A stretch of 64,000 nucleotides of DNA from Micromonospora sp. NBC_01740 (GTDB lineage Bacteria; Actinomycetota; Actinomycetes; Mycobacteriales; Micromonosporaceae), in assembly GCF_035920365.1 (NCBI RefSeq), contig NZ_CP109150.1:3720001-3784000 (forward strand). Reading direction: 5' to 3'. A program made the translations under genes and the position numbers. This document shows positions 33,993 through 43,729 of the stretch, one piece after another. The notes below the pieces were generated by a model. The model ran no database searches. It was not told the origin of the DNA and saw only the letters and a program-made list of their open reading frames with translations. The stretch's first letter is position 1; each line of letters starts with the position of its first letter.

Positions 33993-34368
33993 GGGTGGTC
34001 CTCCCTGCACCTCGTCCGCGGATGAAAGACGTGACGCTTAGGTTTAAGTTCAGATGTCCGTTCGGGAGTCACCTTAGCCCGATCGGTATGACGAAATCTA
34101 GCCGAAAGTACGATGTACTTAAGTAATTTTCCGGCACGGACGGCGTGAATCGGGCGAAGCGGCCTCGGATTGTGGGCTGGCTTACGTCGGGCGTACGGTC
34201 AGCCGGCCCCGCCGGACATCGACGATGTCGCATCCGGGCGGCCCGGACCGGCCGGCCGAGCGGTCACGGTCACCCCGGATGACCGGCGCCGATTGTCGGC
34301 TTTCCGTCGTTGTCCCGTCCACGAGACGGGCCGTAGCGTGCGGGTACCCGCCCCGCTCCGGAGGTGCC
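33993..34368. other. 376-bp divergent promoter region (sigma factor / ADC-like gene)
   Basis: No gene is seen. The part from about 34030 to 34130 is AT-rich for this genome and holds the palindrome at 34106-34120 plus ACTTAAGT (34117-34124). Nearer the plus-strand gene, TTGTCC (34310-34315) and TAGCGT (34334-34339) with an 18-base spacer could be its promoter. CCCGTC/GACGGG arms (34314-34330) overlap that spacer. Confidence 0.5.
34106..34120. promoter_or_regulatory. AT-rich palindrome AAGTACGATGTACTT
   Basis: Perfect 6-base arms AAGTAC/GTACTT around GAT, 114 bases upstream of the sigma factor start. It is conspicuous in a region otherwise above 70% GC, and its spacing fits an operator for the sigma gene. 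Confidence 0.45.
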
Positions 34369-35106
34369 GTGCTCGACCCCGCCGCCCCCCATCTCGTCGT
34401 CAACAGCCGCACGCTCTTCTTCGGCTGGCTGCCGGCGGACCCGGACGCGGTCGCGGCGCTGGTGCCGGCCGGGCTGCGCCCGTCGGCCGACCGCCTGGTC
34501 TTCATGAACCAGTACGTGGTCGACGACGAGTGCCAGACCTCCGGCTTCGGCGCGTACTCGCTGACCTACCTCGGGGTGGCGCTGGCAGGGGTGGACGCGC
34601 CGGGCGGGATCAACCCCGGCGGCTGGTGGACGGACTACGTGACCTGTAGCGCACGGGTCCGCGCCTACGCCGCCGCGCGGGGGGCGCCCGCCGTCGTGGG
34701 CCGGACCCGCATCGAGCACCACGACGGGGAGATCGTCGCCGAGACGGAGATCGACGGCGTACCGGTGATCCGCGCCCGCTGCCTGGTGGGCGAGACGGGC
34801 CGGGCGATCAGCAGCGGTCACCACCGCTACTTCACGGCGCGCGACGGGCAACTGCTCAGCGCCGTCTACCCGTACGTCGCCGAACCGGTCGATCCGTTCG
34901 TGATCGAGTCGGTGGAGTTCCTGGAGCCGGCCCACCCGATCTACGCGCTCCGCCCGGAGAACCCGCTGACCATCGGCTTCGGCTTCTACTCCCCGCGCGC
35001 CTCGTTCGCCTATCCCGGTGGGCTGACGGTGCACACCGCCGACGCCGGCCCCGTCGGGGCCGAGCCCGCCCGCAGCCGGGCCGACGCCCTCTTCGTGCCC
35101 GTCTGA
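34369..35106 (+). CDS. Acetoacetate decarboxylase-like protein
   Basis: This 245-residue beta-rich protein looks like the acetoacetate decarboxylase (ADC) superfamily: MLDPAAPHLVVNSRTLFFGWLPADPDAVAALVPAGLRPSADRLVF resembles the ADC-like N-terminus, followed by GFGAYSLTYLGVALAG and WWTDYVTCSARVRAYAAARGAP. I do not see a clear catalytic lysine, so the enzymatic activity may be different. GTG 34369 has GGAGG 4 bases upstream. It stands alone between divergent sigma factor and convergent phospholipase D-like genes. Confidence 0.6.
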   Translation: MLDPAAPHLVVNSRTLFFGWLPADPDAVAALVPAGLRPSADRLVFMNQYVVDDECQTSGFGAYSLTYLGVALAGVDAPGGINPGGWWTDYVTCSARVRAYAAARGAPAVVGRTRIEHHDGEIVAETEIDGVPVIRARCLVGETGRAISSGHHRYFTARDGQLLSAVYPYVAEPVDPFVIESVEFLEPAHPIYALRPENPLTIGFGFYSPRASFAYPGGLTVHTADAGPVGAEPARSRADALFVPV

Positions 35107-35134
35107 CGGTCAGCCCCGTGCCGGGCCGGAGCGC

Positions 35135-36724
35135 TCACCACGTGCCCGCCCGCCGGGCCCGCAGCGGCCGGCCGTCCGGGTCGTAGACCAGCCGGTACGC
35201 CGGCAGCGCCCAGGCCCGGGTGTACCAGGGCAGCCGTTCCGCCCGGTGCGGCAGCAGCCGGCCCGGGGGCCGGGGACCGGCCTGCCCGTCGTCGTACCAC
35301 CGTTGCAGCGCGTCGGCGGCGGCCCTGATCGCCGTTACGGCGTCGGCCGGGTCGATCAGGTCGGCGTCCTCGCCGCCGTCGGGGTCGCGGTCCAGGTGCT
35401 CGCGCCACAGCCGCAGCCGCAGGTCCCGGGCGAAGACCCGGGCGCCGTCGCCGAGGCCGGCCGGGTCGGTCGGCGCCCGGTCGTCCCGGGTGCCGTCCAG
35501 CACCGCGCAGGACAGCTCGCTGTCGTGCGTCCAGGACCGGCGGTTGAAGTTGTCGCTGCCCACGCTGGCCCACACGTCGTCGACCACGCAGACCTTGGCG
35601 TGCACGTAGACCGGGGTGCCGGCGTGGTTCTCCACGTCGAGCACGTGCACCCGCTCGGGGGCCGCCCGCTCGCAGAGCGACAGCGCCTGCTCGCGGCCCA
35701 CCATGTTGGGCGGCAGCGCCAGCCGGCCGTCCACGTCCGGGAACCGGGGGACCACGGCGACCAGGTGCAGGTCGGGATTCTCCCGCAGCGCCCGGGCGAA
35801 CAGGTCGGCCACCTCGCTGGACCACAGGTACTGGTCCTCCAGGTAGATCAGCCGCCGGGCCCGCCGGACCGCCTTGGTGTAGCCGCGGGCCACCGTGCGC
35901 TCGCCGTCGGGGGCGAAGGAGTAGCGGGGCCGGACCGCCGGGTAGGTGCGGAGCACCTGGACGTCGTGCGGGCCGCAGGGCGGCGGGTCGGCCGGCTGCG
36001 GCGGCAACGGGTCGGGCCGTAGGTCCGCGCCGCGCAGCCGGTCGCGCAGGTAGGCGAGGGGGTTCTCCGAGTCCAGCGGCATCGGGTCGGTCCAGCGCTC
36101 CCGGAAGGTGGTGTCCAGCGCGCCCACCACCGGCCCCCGCACCGCGAGCTGCACGTCGTGCCAGGGCGGGTGGTCGCCGTAGCGGGCGGACATCTGCACC
36201 GCCTGCGGGTCGCCCCGGTGCGCGGCGTCGTCGCGGCGGCTGTGGCACAGGTCGATCCCGCCGGCGAAGGCGACGTCCCGTTCCGGCGCGCGCAGGTGCC
36301 GCAGCACCACCAGCTTCTGGTGGTGCGAGCCGCCCCGGCGGACCCGCTGGTCGAGCAGCACCTCGCCGCCGGCGGCGGAGACCGTCTCGCTCAGGTTGCG
36401 GTTCTCCGCCTCGCTGTAGGCCAGGAGGTCGAGGTGGGAGCGCCAGATCAGGCCCTTGACCACCACGCCCCGCTGCGCGGCGCGCGCGAAGAGCTGCGCC
36501 ACGGTCGGCCCGTCCGGGCGCAACCGCTGGTCCGGGTCACCCCGCCAGTCGGTGAAGAAGAGGTGGTCGCCGGCCTCCAGCGCCTGCACCTCGTCGACCA
36601 GCCGGTCGAAGTACGCGGTTCCGTGAATTAACGGCTCGGCGAGGTTTCCGCTGCTCCAGACGGGTAACTCTGACACCGGGTTGGCGCGTTCGGCTGCGCT
36701 CAGGAACCAGTTGCGCGGTGCCAC
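35135..36724 (-). CDS. Phospholipase D/cardiolipin synthase-like protein
   Basis: This 529-residue protein has two HKD-type half sites. The first is HHQKLVVL (His135, Lys137), which lacks the canonical Asp five residues after Lys. The second is complete: VHAKVCVVDD (His375, Lys377, Asp382), followed by SVGSDNFNRRS. The N-terminal half binds the phosphatidyl group through the same fold. No signal peptide is seen. The enzyme may be a phosphodiesterase or phosphatidyltransferase on phospholipids. It starts at GTG 36724, divergent from a 42-residue membrane protein gene. Confidence 0.82.
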   Translation of the reverse strand: MAPRNWFLSAAERANPVSELPVWSSGNLAEPLIHGTAYFDRLVDEVQALEAGDHLFFTDWRGDPDQRLRPDGPTVAQLFARAAQRGVVVKGLIWRSHLDLLAYSEAENRNLSETVSAAGGEVLLDQRVRRGGSHHQKLVVLRHLRAPERDVAFAGGIDLCHSRRDDAAHRGDPQAVQMSARYGDHPPWHDVQLAVRGPVVGALDTTFRERWTDPMPLDSENPLAYLRDRLRGADLRPDPLPPQPADPPPCGPHDVQVLRTYPAVRPRYSFAPDGERTVARGYTKAVRRARRLIYLEDQYLWSSEVADLFARALRENPDLHLVAVVPRFPDVDGRLALPPNMVGREQALSLCERAAPERVHVLDVENHAGTPVYVHAKVCVVDDVWASVGSDNFNRRSWTHDSELSCAVLDGTRDDRAPTDPAGLGDGARVFARDLRLRLWREHLDRDPDGGEDADLIDPADAVTAIRAAADALQRWYDDGQAGPRPPGRLLPHRAERLPWYTRAWALPAYRLVYDPDGRPLRARRAGTW

Positions 36725-36866
36725 CGTTCCAGCCCCCCGAGGTCGACAACGTCCTCACGGTAGGACCCGTGTCGCGGGTCCGCATCCCGGCCGGCACTCC
36801 GGTGACCGGTCGGACGGCCCCCGACAGCCCGCCCGATCACGACGCGAACACCGAGGAGGCAACACC

Positions 36867-36995
36867 ATGCCCGGCGAGACGACGAACCCCGTGACCGAGT
36901 ACCGCGAGCAGGCGGTCGAAAGCGAGCGGGGCGCGCTGGTGACGGTGTTGCTCATGGTGATCCTGGGAGTCGCGGGCATCTTCGCCGTCTCCTGA
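36867..36995 (+). CDS. 42-residue single-pass membrane protein
   Basis: The protein starts MPGETTNPVTEYREQAVESE, has one membrane helix (about 23-41, ALVTVLLMVILGVAGIFAV) and ends VS. GAGGAGG lies 7 bases before ATG 36867, a strong ribosome site, so translation is likely. No homologue comes to mind. The stop codon overlaps the first unit of a 25-bp tandem repeat (36994-37063). Confidence 0.65.
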   Translation: MPGETTNPVTEYREQAVESERGALVTVLLMVILGVAGIFAVS

Positions 36996-37063
36996 CGCGC
37001 CGGTGGGCGCCACGTCCCGACGCGCCGGTGGGCGCCACGTCCCGACGCGCCGGTGGGCGCCAC
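36994..37063. repeat. 25-bp tandem repeat, 2.8 copies
   Basis: Identical units start GACGCGCCGGTGGGCGCCAC at 36994 and 37019; a third, partial unit covers 37044-37063. The array begins within the TGA of the small membrane protein gene and runs towards the pirin gene's 3' end at 37102. Confidence 0.88.
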
Positions 37064-37101
37064 CCGGCCGTGCCGGGGGCGCCCACCACCCGCGCGTGGG
37101 A

Positions 37102-38088
37102 TCAGGGCCTCGGGGCCTGGCCGTCGGTGTGCGGCAGCCGCTCGGCGGGAACGACACCGAGCCGGCCGGCCTTGAAGTCCTCGAACGCCTGGAGCAGCTC
37201 GTCGCGGGTGTTCATGACGAACGGGCCGTAGTGCGCCACCGGCTCCCGGATCGGCTCGCCGCCCATGATGTAGAGGTCCAGCGTCGGGGTGTGGCCGTCC
37301 TGGCTGGCGTCCGCGGTGAAGGTCAGCGCGTCGCCGGGGCCGTGCACGGCGAGCTGCCCCGTGTGCACCGGCCGCCCGTCGGTGCCCACCGTGCCCCGTC
37401 CGCCCAGCACGTACACCAGGGCGTTGAAGTCCGGCCGCCACGGCAGGTCGACGCGGGCACCCGGCTGCACGGTGACGTGCGTGATGGTGATCGGGGTGTG
37501 GGTGGAGCCCGGCCCCCGGTGCCCGGCGATCTCGCCGGCGATCACCCGGATCAGCGCGCCGCCGTCGGGCGTGGTCAGCAGGGCCGCCTCGCGACCCCGG
37601 ATGTCCTGGTAGCGGGGCGGGTTCATCTTCGCGGCCCGGGGCAGGTTGACCCAGAGCTGGGTGCCGTGGAACAACCCGCCACTCATGACGAGGTGCTCCG
37701 GCGGCGCCTCGATGTGCAGCAGGCCGCTCGCGGCCGTCATCCACTGGGTGTCGCCGTTGGTGATCGTGCCGCCGCCGCCCTGCGAGTCCTGGTGGTCCAT
37801 GATCCCGTCGATCATGTAGGTCACCGTCTCGAAGCCGCGGTGCGGATGCCAGGCCGTGCCCTTCGGCTCGCCCGGGGCGTAGTCCACCTCGCCCATCTGG
37901 TCCAGGTGGATGAACGGGTCCAACTCGCTCACCGGCACGCCGGCGAACGCCCGGCGGACCGGGAAGCCCTCGCCCTCGTAGCCGCTGGGCGCGGTGGTCA
38001 GCCGGCGGACCGGGCGGAACGCGGTGGACTCGTCGAGCCTGGGCAGGCGGGGCAGGACGAGCACGTTGTCGACGGTGATGGCGGGCAT
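37102..38088 (-). CDS. Pirin-family cupin protein
   Basis: This 328-residue double cupin shows the pirin N-terminal signature: DPFIHLDQMGEVDYAPGEPKGTAWHPHRGFETVTYMIDG, with the HPHRGFET metal-binding motif at about 83-90. A second His/Glu set (GLLHIEAPP) and the C-terminal cupin (PIREPVAHYGPFVMNTRDELLQAFEDF) follow. Pirins are iron-binding cytoplasmic proteins, some with quercetinase activity. It lies 10 bases downstream of a MarR gene on the same strand, so the MarR protein probably controls it as part of the same operon. Confidence 0.93.
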   Translation of the reverse strand: MPAITVDNVLVLPRLPRLDESTAFRPVRRLTTAPSGYEGEGFPVRRAFAGVPVSELDPFIHLDQMGEVDYAPGEPKGTAWHPHRGFETVTYMIDGIMDHQDSQGGGGTITNGDTQWMTAASGLLHIEAPPEHLVMSGGLFHGTQLWVNLPRAAKMNPPRYQDIRGREAALLTTPDGGALIRVIAGEIAGHRGPGSTHTPITITHVTVQPGARVDLPWRPDFNALVYVLGGRGTVGTDGRPVHTGQLAVHGPGDALTFTADASQDGHTPTLDLYIMGGEPIREPVAHYGPFVMNTRDELLQAFEDFKAGRLGVVPAERLPHTDGQAPRP

Positions 38089-38098
38089 CGGGGGCTCC

Positions 38099-38581
38099 TC
38101 AGCTGTGCGGGTGGGCGGTCGACGCGTCGCGGTCCGCGCGCAGGCGCCGGCCGAGTCGCTCGAAGATCCGGGTGAGGCAGGCGACCTCGGCGTCGTCGAG
38201 GTCGTCCATCAGGTGGGCGCGCACCGACCGCAGGTGGTGCGGGGCGGCCTCGCGCAGGGCCAGCAGCCCGGCGGCGGTGAGCACGGCCTCGCTGCCGCGG
38301 CGGTCGTCGGGACAGGACTCCCGGGCGACCAGGCCGCGCCGCTGCATGGTGGTGATCTGGTACGTCAGCCGGCTGGGCGAGAAGACCAGGCGGCTCGCCA
38401 GCTCGCCCATCCGCAGCCGCTGGCCCGGCGCCTCGGAGAGCAGGACGAGCACGTGGTAGTCGGCGAAGGTGAGCGCGCTCTCGGCGCGCAGGTCGTCCTC
38501 CAGCCGTGTGTAGAGCCGCTGGCTGGCCTCGATGTAGGCGCGCCAGGCGGCGAGTCGGGTGCTGTCCAGGCTCTCGGTCAC
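38099..38581 (-). CDS. MarR-family transcriptional regulator
   Basis: This 160-residue winged-helix repressor has helices around LTFADYHVLVLLSEAPGQRLRMGELASRLVFSPSRLTYQITTMQRRGLVARESCPDDRRGSEAVLT (about 38-103), with the wing at SCPDDRRGSEAV. The C-terminal helices form the dimer. GTG 38581 begins MTESLDSTRLAAWR. An AT-rich inverted repeat (38595-38618) overlaps its promoter. The downstream pirin gene is its probable regulatory target along with itself. Confidence 0.9.
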   Translation of the reverse strand: MTESLDSTRLAAWRAYIEASQRLYTRLEDDLRAESALTFADYHVLVLLSEAPGQRLRMGELASRLVFSPSRLTYQITTMQRRGLVARESCPDDRRGSEAVLTAAGLLALREAAPHHLRSVRAHLMDDLDDAEVACLTRIFERLGRRLRADRDASTAHPHS

Positions 38582-38594
38582 GCCATGACAGTAG

Positions 38595-38618
38595 CACTAT
38601 TTCAAAATTTAACTAGTG
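38595..38618. promoter_or_regulatory. AT-rich inverted repeat, probable MarR operator
   Basis: CACTA (38595-38599) and TAGTG (38614-38618) flank a near-symmetrical core TTTCAAAATTTAA. It lies 14 bases upstream of the MarR GTG and is the most AT-rich stretch nearby. The arrangement fits autoregulation by the MarR protein. Confidence 0.5.
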
Positions 38619-38718
38619 TCCTGTGGGCGCGGTCACCCGCGACGCGGCGATTCCGTTCAGCTTTGAAGGGGGTACCCGGACCGGGGCGGGGCCGCCGCCG
38701 ACCCGGACCGGCCGGCGC

Positions 38719-38743
38719 CGGCGTCCGCCCGGGGCGGACGCCG
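38719..38743 (-). terminator. Terminator hairpin after general stress protein gene
   Basis: CGGCGTCCGCCC (38719-38730) pairs with GGGCGGACGCCG (38732-38743) around one central base. It lies 58 bases after the minus-strand stop at 38801. Confidence 0.55.
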
Positions 38744-38800
38744 ACGTCCGGACGACGGGCCCGGGGCGGTCGCGGCCGGCGGACGCCACCGGCGTGGGCC

Positions 38801-39385
38801 TCAGCGGGCGGGCGGTGCGGCCGCCATGTGCATCCGGCCGAGCAGCTGACGCGCCTGCTCGGCGAACTGGGCGTCCACGAGGACGGCGTACTGGCCGGCG
38901 CGCAGCGAGCTGGCCGAGGTGAAGTCGCGCCGCCCGCCGGTCATCGCGTGCGCGACCGCGCCGAACACCGCTCCCCAGATCGCGCCGACGACGAGCCCGA
39001 CCAGGATCGCCGCGACCCAGTTGCCGGCGGTGAAGATGCCGAACAGCAGCCCGATGAAGAGTCCGAACCAGGCCCCCGTGCCGGCACCCGCCAGGGCCGC
39101 CCGCCCCGTCGTCATCCGGCCGAGCACGGTCTCGACCAGGGTGAGGTTCGTGCCGACGATGGCGCTGTGTTCGACCGGGAACCGGTTGTCCGCCAGGTAG
39201 TCGACGACCCGCTGGGCGGACGGATAGTCCGGATACGAGCCGATCGTCACGGTGGGCGGACCGGTCTGTGGGCCGTGCCCGTCGTGACCGGGGCCGCTCG
39301 GGCGGCCGGCCGGACCGGACGGGAGGGTGTCGCCGCCCGGCATCCCGGGCCGCCATGCCGAGGTGGGACTCGACGGTGTGGTCAT
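38801..39385 (-). CDS. General stress protein 17M-like membrane protein
   Basis: This 194-residue protein has a Pro/Gly-rich N-terminus (1-45) and the YflT/general-stress-protein 17M-like domain (TVTIGSYPDYPSAQRVVDYLADNRFPVEHSAIVGTNLTLVETV). A glycine-rich membrane hairpin follows (about 105-150, GAWFGLFIGLLFGIFTAG, VGLVVGAIWGAVFGAVAHAM). Such proteins are linked to stress responses, with unknown function. ATG 39385 has AAGGAGG 5 bases upstream. Confidence 0.8.
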   Translation of the reverse strand: MTTPSSPTSAWRPGMPGGDTLPSGPAGRPSGPGHDGHGPQTGPPTVTIGSYPDYPSAQRVVDYLADNRFPVEHSAIVGTNLTLVETVLGRMTTGRAALAGAGTGAWFGLFIGLLFGIFTAGNWVAAILVGLVVGAIWGAVFGAVAHAMTGGRRDFTSASSLRAGQYAVLVDAQFAEQARQLLGRMHMAAAPPAR

Positions 39386-39437
39386 GAGTTCCTCCTTCGT
39401 CACCGCCCGCGTTCCCGCCGCCGTCGCGAGGTAACGC

Positions 39438-40247
39438 TCAGCGGGCGGCGGCGCGCAGGTACGCGGCGGTGGCCTCGTCGGCGGGGAAGAAGGACTCGAT
39501 GGAGAGCTCCTCGACCGTCACGTCCAGCGGGGTGCCGAAGGTCGAGACGGTGCTGAGGAAGGCCAGCTCGCCGCCCGGGTGACGCAGTCGCAGGGGCACG
39601 ACCACGTCCCCGGCGCGGGGCAGGCCCGCCTCCGGGTCGGCCGGCCCGCCCGGGTAGCCGCGCAGTTCGTCGTGCAGCGCGCCCAGTTCGGGATCGTCGG
39701 TCAGCGCCAGGTGCCGGCGCAGCCGCCCGAGCAGGTGGGCCCGCCACTCGCCGAGGTTGGCGATCCGGGGCGCCATGCCCTCGGGGTGCAGCGTCAGCCG
39801 CAGCGCGTTGGCCGGCGGACGGAGCAGGTGCGCGGCGACACCCTCCGTGAGCAGCGGCAGGGTGGCGTTGCCGGCCACCAGGTTCCAGCGCCGGTCCACC
39901 GCGACGGCCGGGTACGGCTCGTGCGCCCGCAGGACCCGGCGTACCGCGTCGAGGACCCGTCGCAGCTCGGGGGAGTCCAGCGGGGCGTGGGAGTAGACGG
40001 GGGCGTACCCGGCGGCCAGCAGCAGCCGGTTGCGGTCACGCAGCGGCACGTCGAGGTGCTCGGCCAACCGCAGGACCATCTCCCGGCTCGGCGCGGAGCG
40101 CCCGGTCTCCACGAAGCTGAGGTGCCGGGTGGAGATCTCCGCCCCGACCGCGAGGGCGAGCTGGCTGAGCCCGCGCCGTCTGCGCCACTGCCGCAGCAGC
40201 GCCCCGACCGGCGCCCGCCGCTCCTCCACCGCCACGGCCACGCCCAC
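39438..40247 (-). CDS. XRE-family regulator with MmyB-like domain
   Basis: This 269-residue protein has a helix-turn-helix at about 14-70 (LLRQWRRRRGLSQLALAVGAEISTRHLSFVETGRSAPSREMVLRLAEHL). A PAS-like MmyB ligand-binding domain (95-265) includes YPAVAVDRRWNLVAGN, NALRLTLHPEGMAPRIANL and FPADEATAAYLRAA. MmyB-like domains are thought to bind fatty acids or similar ligands. Starts at GTG 40247 and nearby in-frame GTGs are all possible. It is not obviously linked to the neighbouring cellulase. Confidence 0.9.
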   Translation of the reverse strand: MGVAVAVEERRAPVGALLRQWRRRRGLSQLALAVGAEISTRHLSFVETGRSAPSREMVLRLAEHLDVPLRDRNRLLLAAGYAPVYSHAPLDSPELRRVLDAVRRVLRAHEPYPAVAVDRRWNLVAGNATLPLLTEGVAAHLLRPPANALRLTLHPEGMAPRIANLGEWRAHLLGRLRRHLALTDDPELGALHDELRGYPGGPADPEAGLPRAGDVVVPLRLRHPGGELAFLSTVSTFGTPLDVTVEELSIESFFPADEATAAYLRAAAR

Positions 40248-40324
40248 GCGCCGATTCTAGGCCGCGCCGCATGGAACGGCCCCGGGCCTCGCCCGCCCCG
40301 TGCGGGACGGGCGAGGCGCGGCGG

Positions 40325-42371
<2,047 letters not shown>

Positions 42372-42378
<7 letters not shown>

Positions 42379-42587
42379 CCGCGGCCGGTCTCCTCCTGGA
42401 GCTGGTCGATCCGCTTGGAGGCCTCGGCCTTCGTCAGACCCTCCGGCGGCTCCTCGCCGGCCTCCCGGGCCAGGGTCGCCAGGTAGGACTCCTGGGCGGC
42501 GGTCGGCGGCTCCTCGCCGGTGACCCACTCGTCCGGGTCCTTGATGGCGCTCTGCGGGTCGGCCTGGCTGCTGCTGCGGTCCGTCAT
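42372..42587 (-). CDS. DUF3072 protein
   Basis: This 71-residue acidic protein (MTDRSSSQADPQSAIKDPDEWVTGEEP...) contains TAAQESYLATLAREAGEEPPEGLTKAEASKRIDQLQ, which matches the DUF3072 pattern. GGTGGAG precedes ATG 42587. The function is unknown. Its last 7 bases overlap the end of the convergent phosphoesterase gene. Confidence 0.8.
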
Positions 42588-42727
42588 GGTCTCCACCTTC
42601 CTTCGAACAGACGTGCCAATACCCCGTGCGGCGCCGATCCATGCCGCCCTCCGGCGCGTCGTACGCCCGGACGCGTCGGGCGTGTCTCCGGCCGTCCGGG
42701 CGACGCGGGCGCGCATACGATCACCGG

Positions 42728-43693
42728 ATGACGGCGGCGCAGCGGGCGGGTGTGGTGGTGGTCGGCGCGGGCATCGCCGGAGTGGCGTGCGCGACGGAAC
42801 TGGCCCGCGCCGGCATCCCGGTGGAGATCCGCGAGCGCGCCCGGGTGGCCGGCGGCCGGATGGCCAGCCGCCGCTTCGACGGCCGGCCGGCGGACACCGG
42901 CGCCGCCTACTTCACGGTCAGCGATCCGGACTTCGCCGAGGTGGCCGAGGGATGGCGCGCGGCCGGCCTGGCCCGCGAGTGGACCGACACCTTCGTCGCG
43001 TACGGCGCCGACGGCCGGCGTGCGGCGCCCGGCCCGATGCGCTGGGCGGCGACCCGGGGGCTGCGGACGCTGGTGGAGCACCTGGCCCGGGACCTGCCGG
43101 TGACCGTGGACCGGCTCGTGCTCGGCGTCGCGCCCGGACCGGTGGTGGACGGGCGGCCCTGCGAGGCGGTGGCGCTCGCCATGCCGGGGCCGCAGGCGGC
43201 CCTGCTGCTCGACCCGGCCCTGGCCGCCGCCACCCGGGCCACGCAGGTCCAACGCTGGTCGCCGTCCCTGGCCGGGGTGCTGCGTTTCCCGGCCCGCCGG
43301 TGGGCCACCTTCCGGGGCGCCTTCGTCAACGACCACCCGCTGCTGAACCTCGTCTGCGACGACGGCGACCGCCGCGGCGACGACGCGCCGGTGCTGGTCG
43401 CCCACACCACGCCCGAGTTCGCCGCCGGCCACCTCGCCCAGCCCTCCGGCGCCGGCCCGGCGATCGAGGAGGCCGTCCGGGACCTGCTGGGGCTGCCCGA
43501 AGCGGCGGAGCACGTGCACGTGCACCGCTGGACGTACGCGAAGCCCACCGAAGGCCCCGGCGGGACGTACCACCTCGACGCCGACGGCGTCGGGCTGGCC
43601 GGCGACGCGTTCGGCGCACCCCGGGTGCAGAGCGCCTGGCTCTCCGGTCGCGACCTCGGCCGCGCCCTCGTCACCCGCCTGGGCGCAGGGTGA
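42728..43693 (+). CDS. FAD-dependent amine oxidase/renalase-like oxidoreductase
   Basis: This 321-residue flavoprotein has the dinucleotide-binding motif VVVGAGIAGVACATELARAGIPVEIRERA at the N-terminus, then GGRMASRRFDGRPADTGAAYFT, as in renalase-like enzymes. The C-terminal FAD contact is DGVGLAGDAFGAPRVQSAWLSG. The substrate could be a reduced nicotinamide isomer, as for renalases, or an amine; the sequence does not decide. ATG 42728 is 34 bases from a convergent antiporter gene's end at its 3' side (43693 versus 43730). Confidence 0.85.
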   Translation: MTAAQRAGVVVVGAGIAGVACATELARAGIPVEIRERARVAGGRMASRRFDGRPADTGAAYFTVSDPDFAEVAEGWRAAGLAREWTDTFVAYGADGRRAAPGPMRWAATRGLRTLVEHLARDLPVTVDRLVLGVAPGPVVDGRPCEAVALAMPGPQAALLLDPALAAATRATQVQRWSPSLAGVLRFPARRWATFRGAFVNDHPLLNLVCDDGDRRGDDAPVLVAHTTPEFAAGHLAQPSGAGPAIEEAVRDLLGLPEAAEHVHVHRWTYAKPTEGPGGTYHLDADGVGLAGDAFGAPRVQSAWLSGRDLGRALVTRLGAG

Positions 43694-43729
43694 GGAAGCG
43701 GCCCCTGCGCACACCGGCGGGCCGGGCGG

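Noticed and set aside
36994..37063. Tandem 25-bp units as a CRISPR array
   Set aside because: The units are directly adjacent without spacers, few in number and lack cas genes, so it is a minisatellite.
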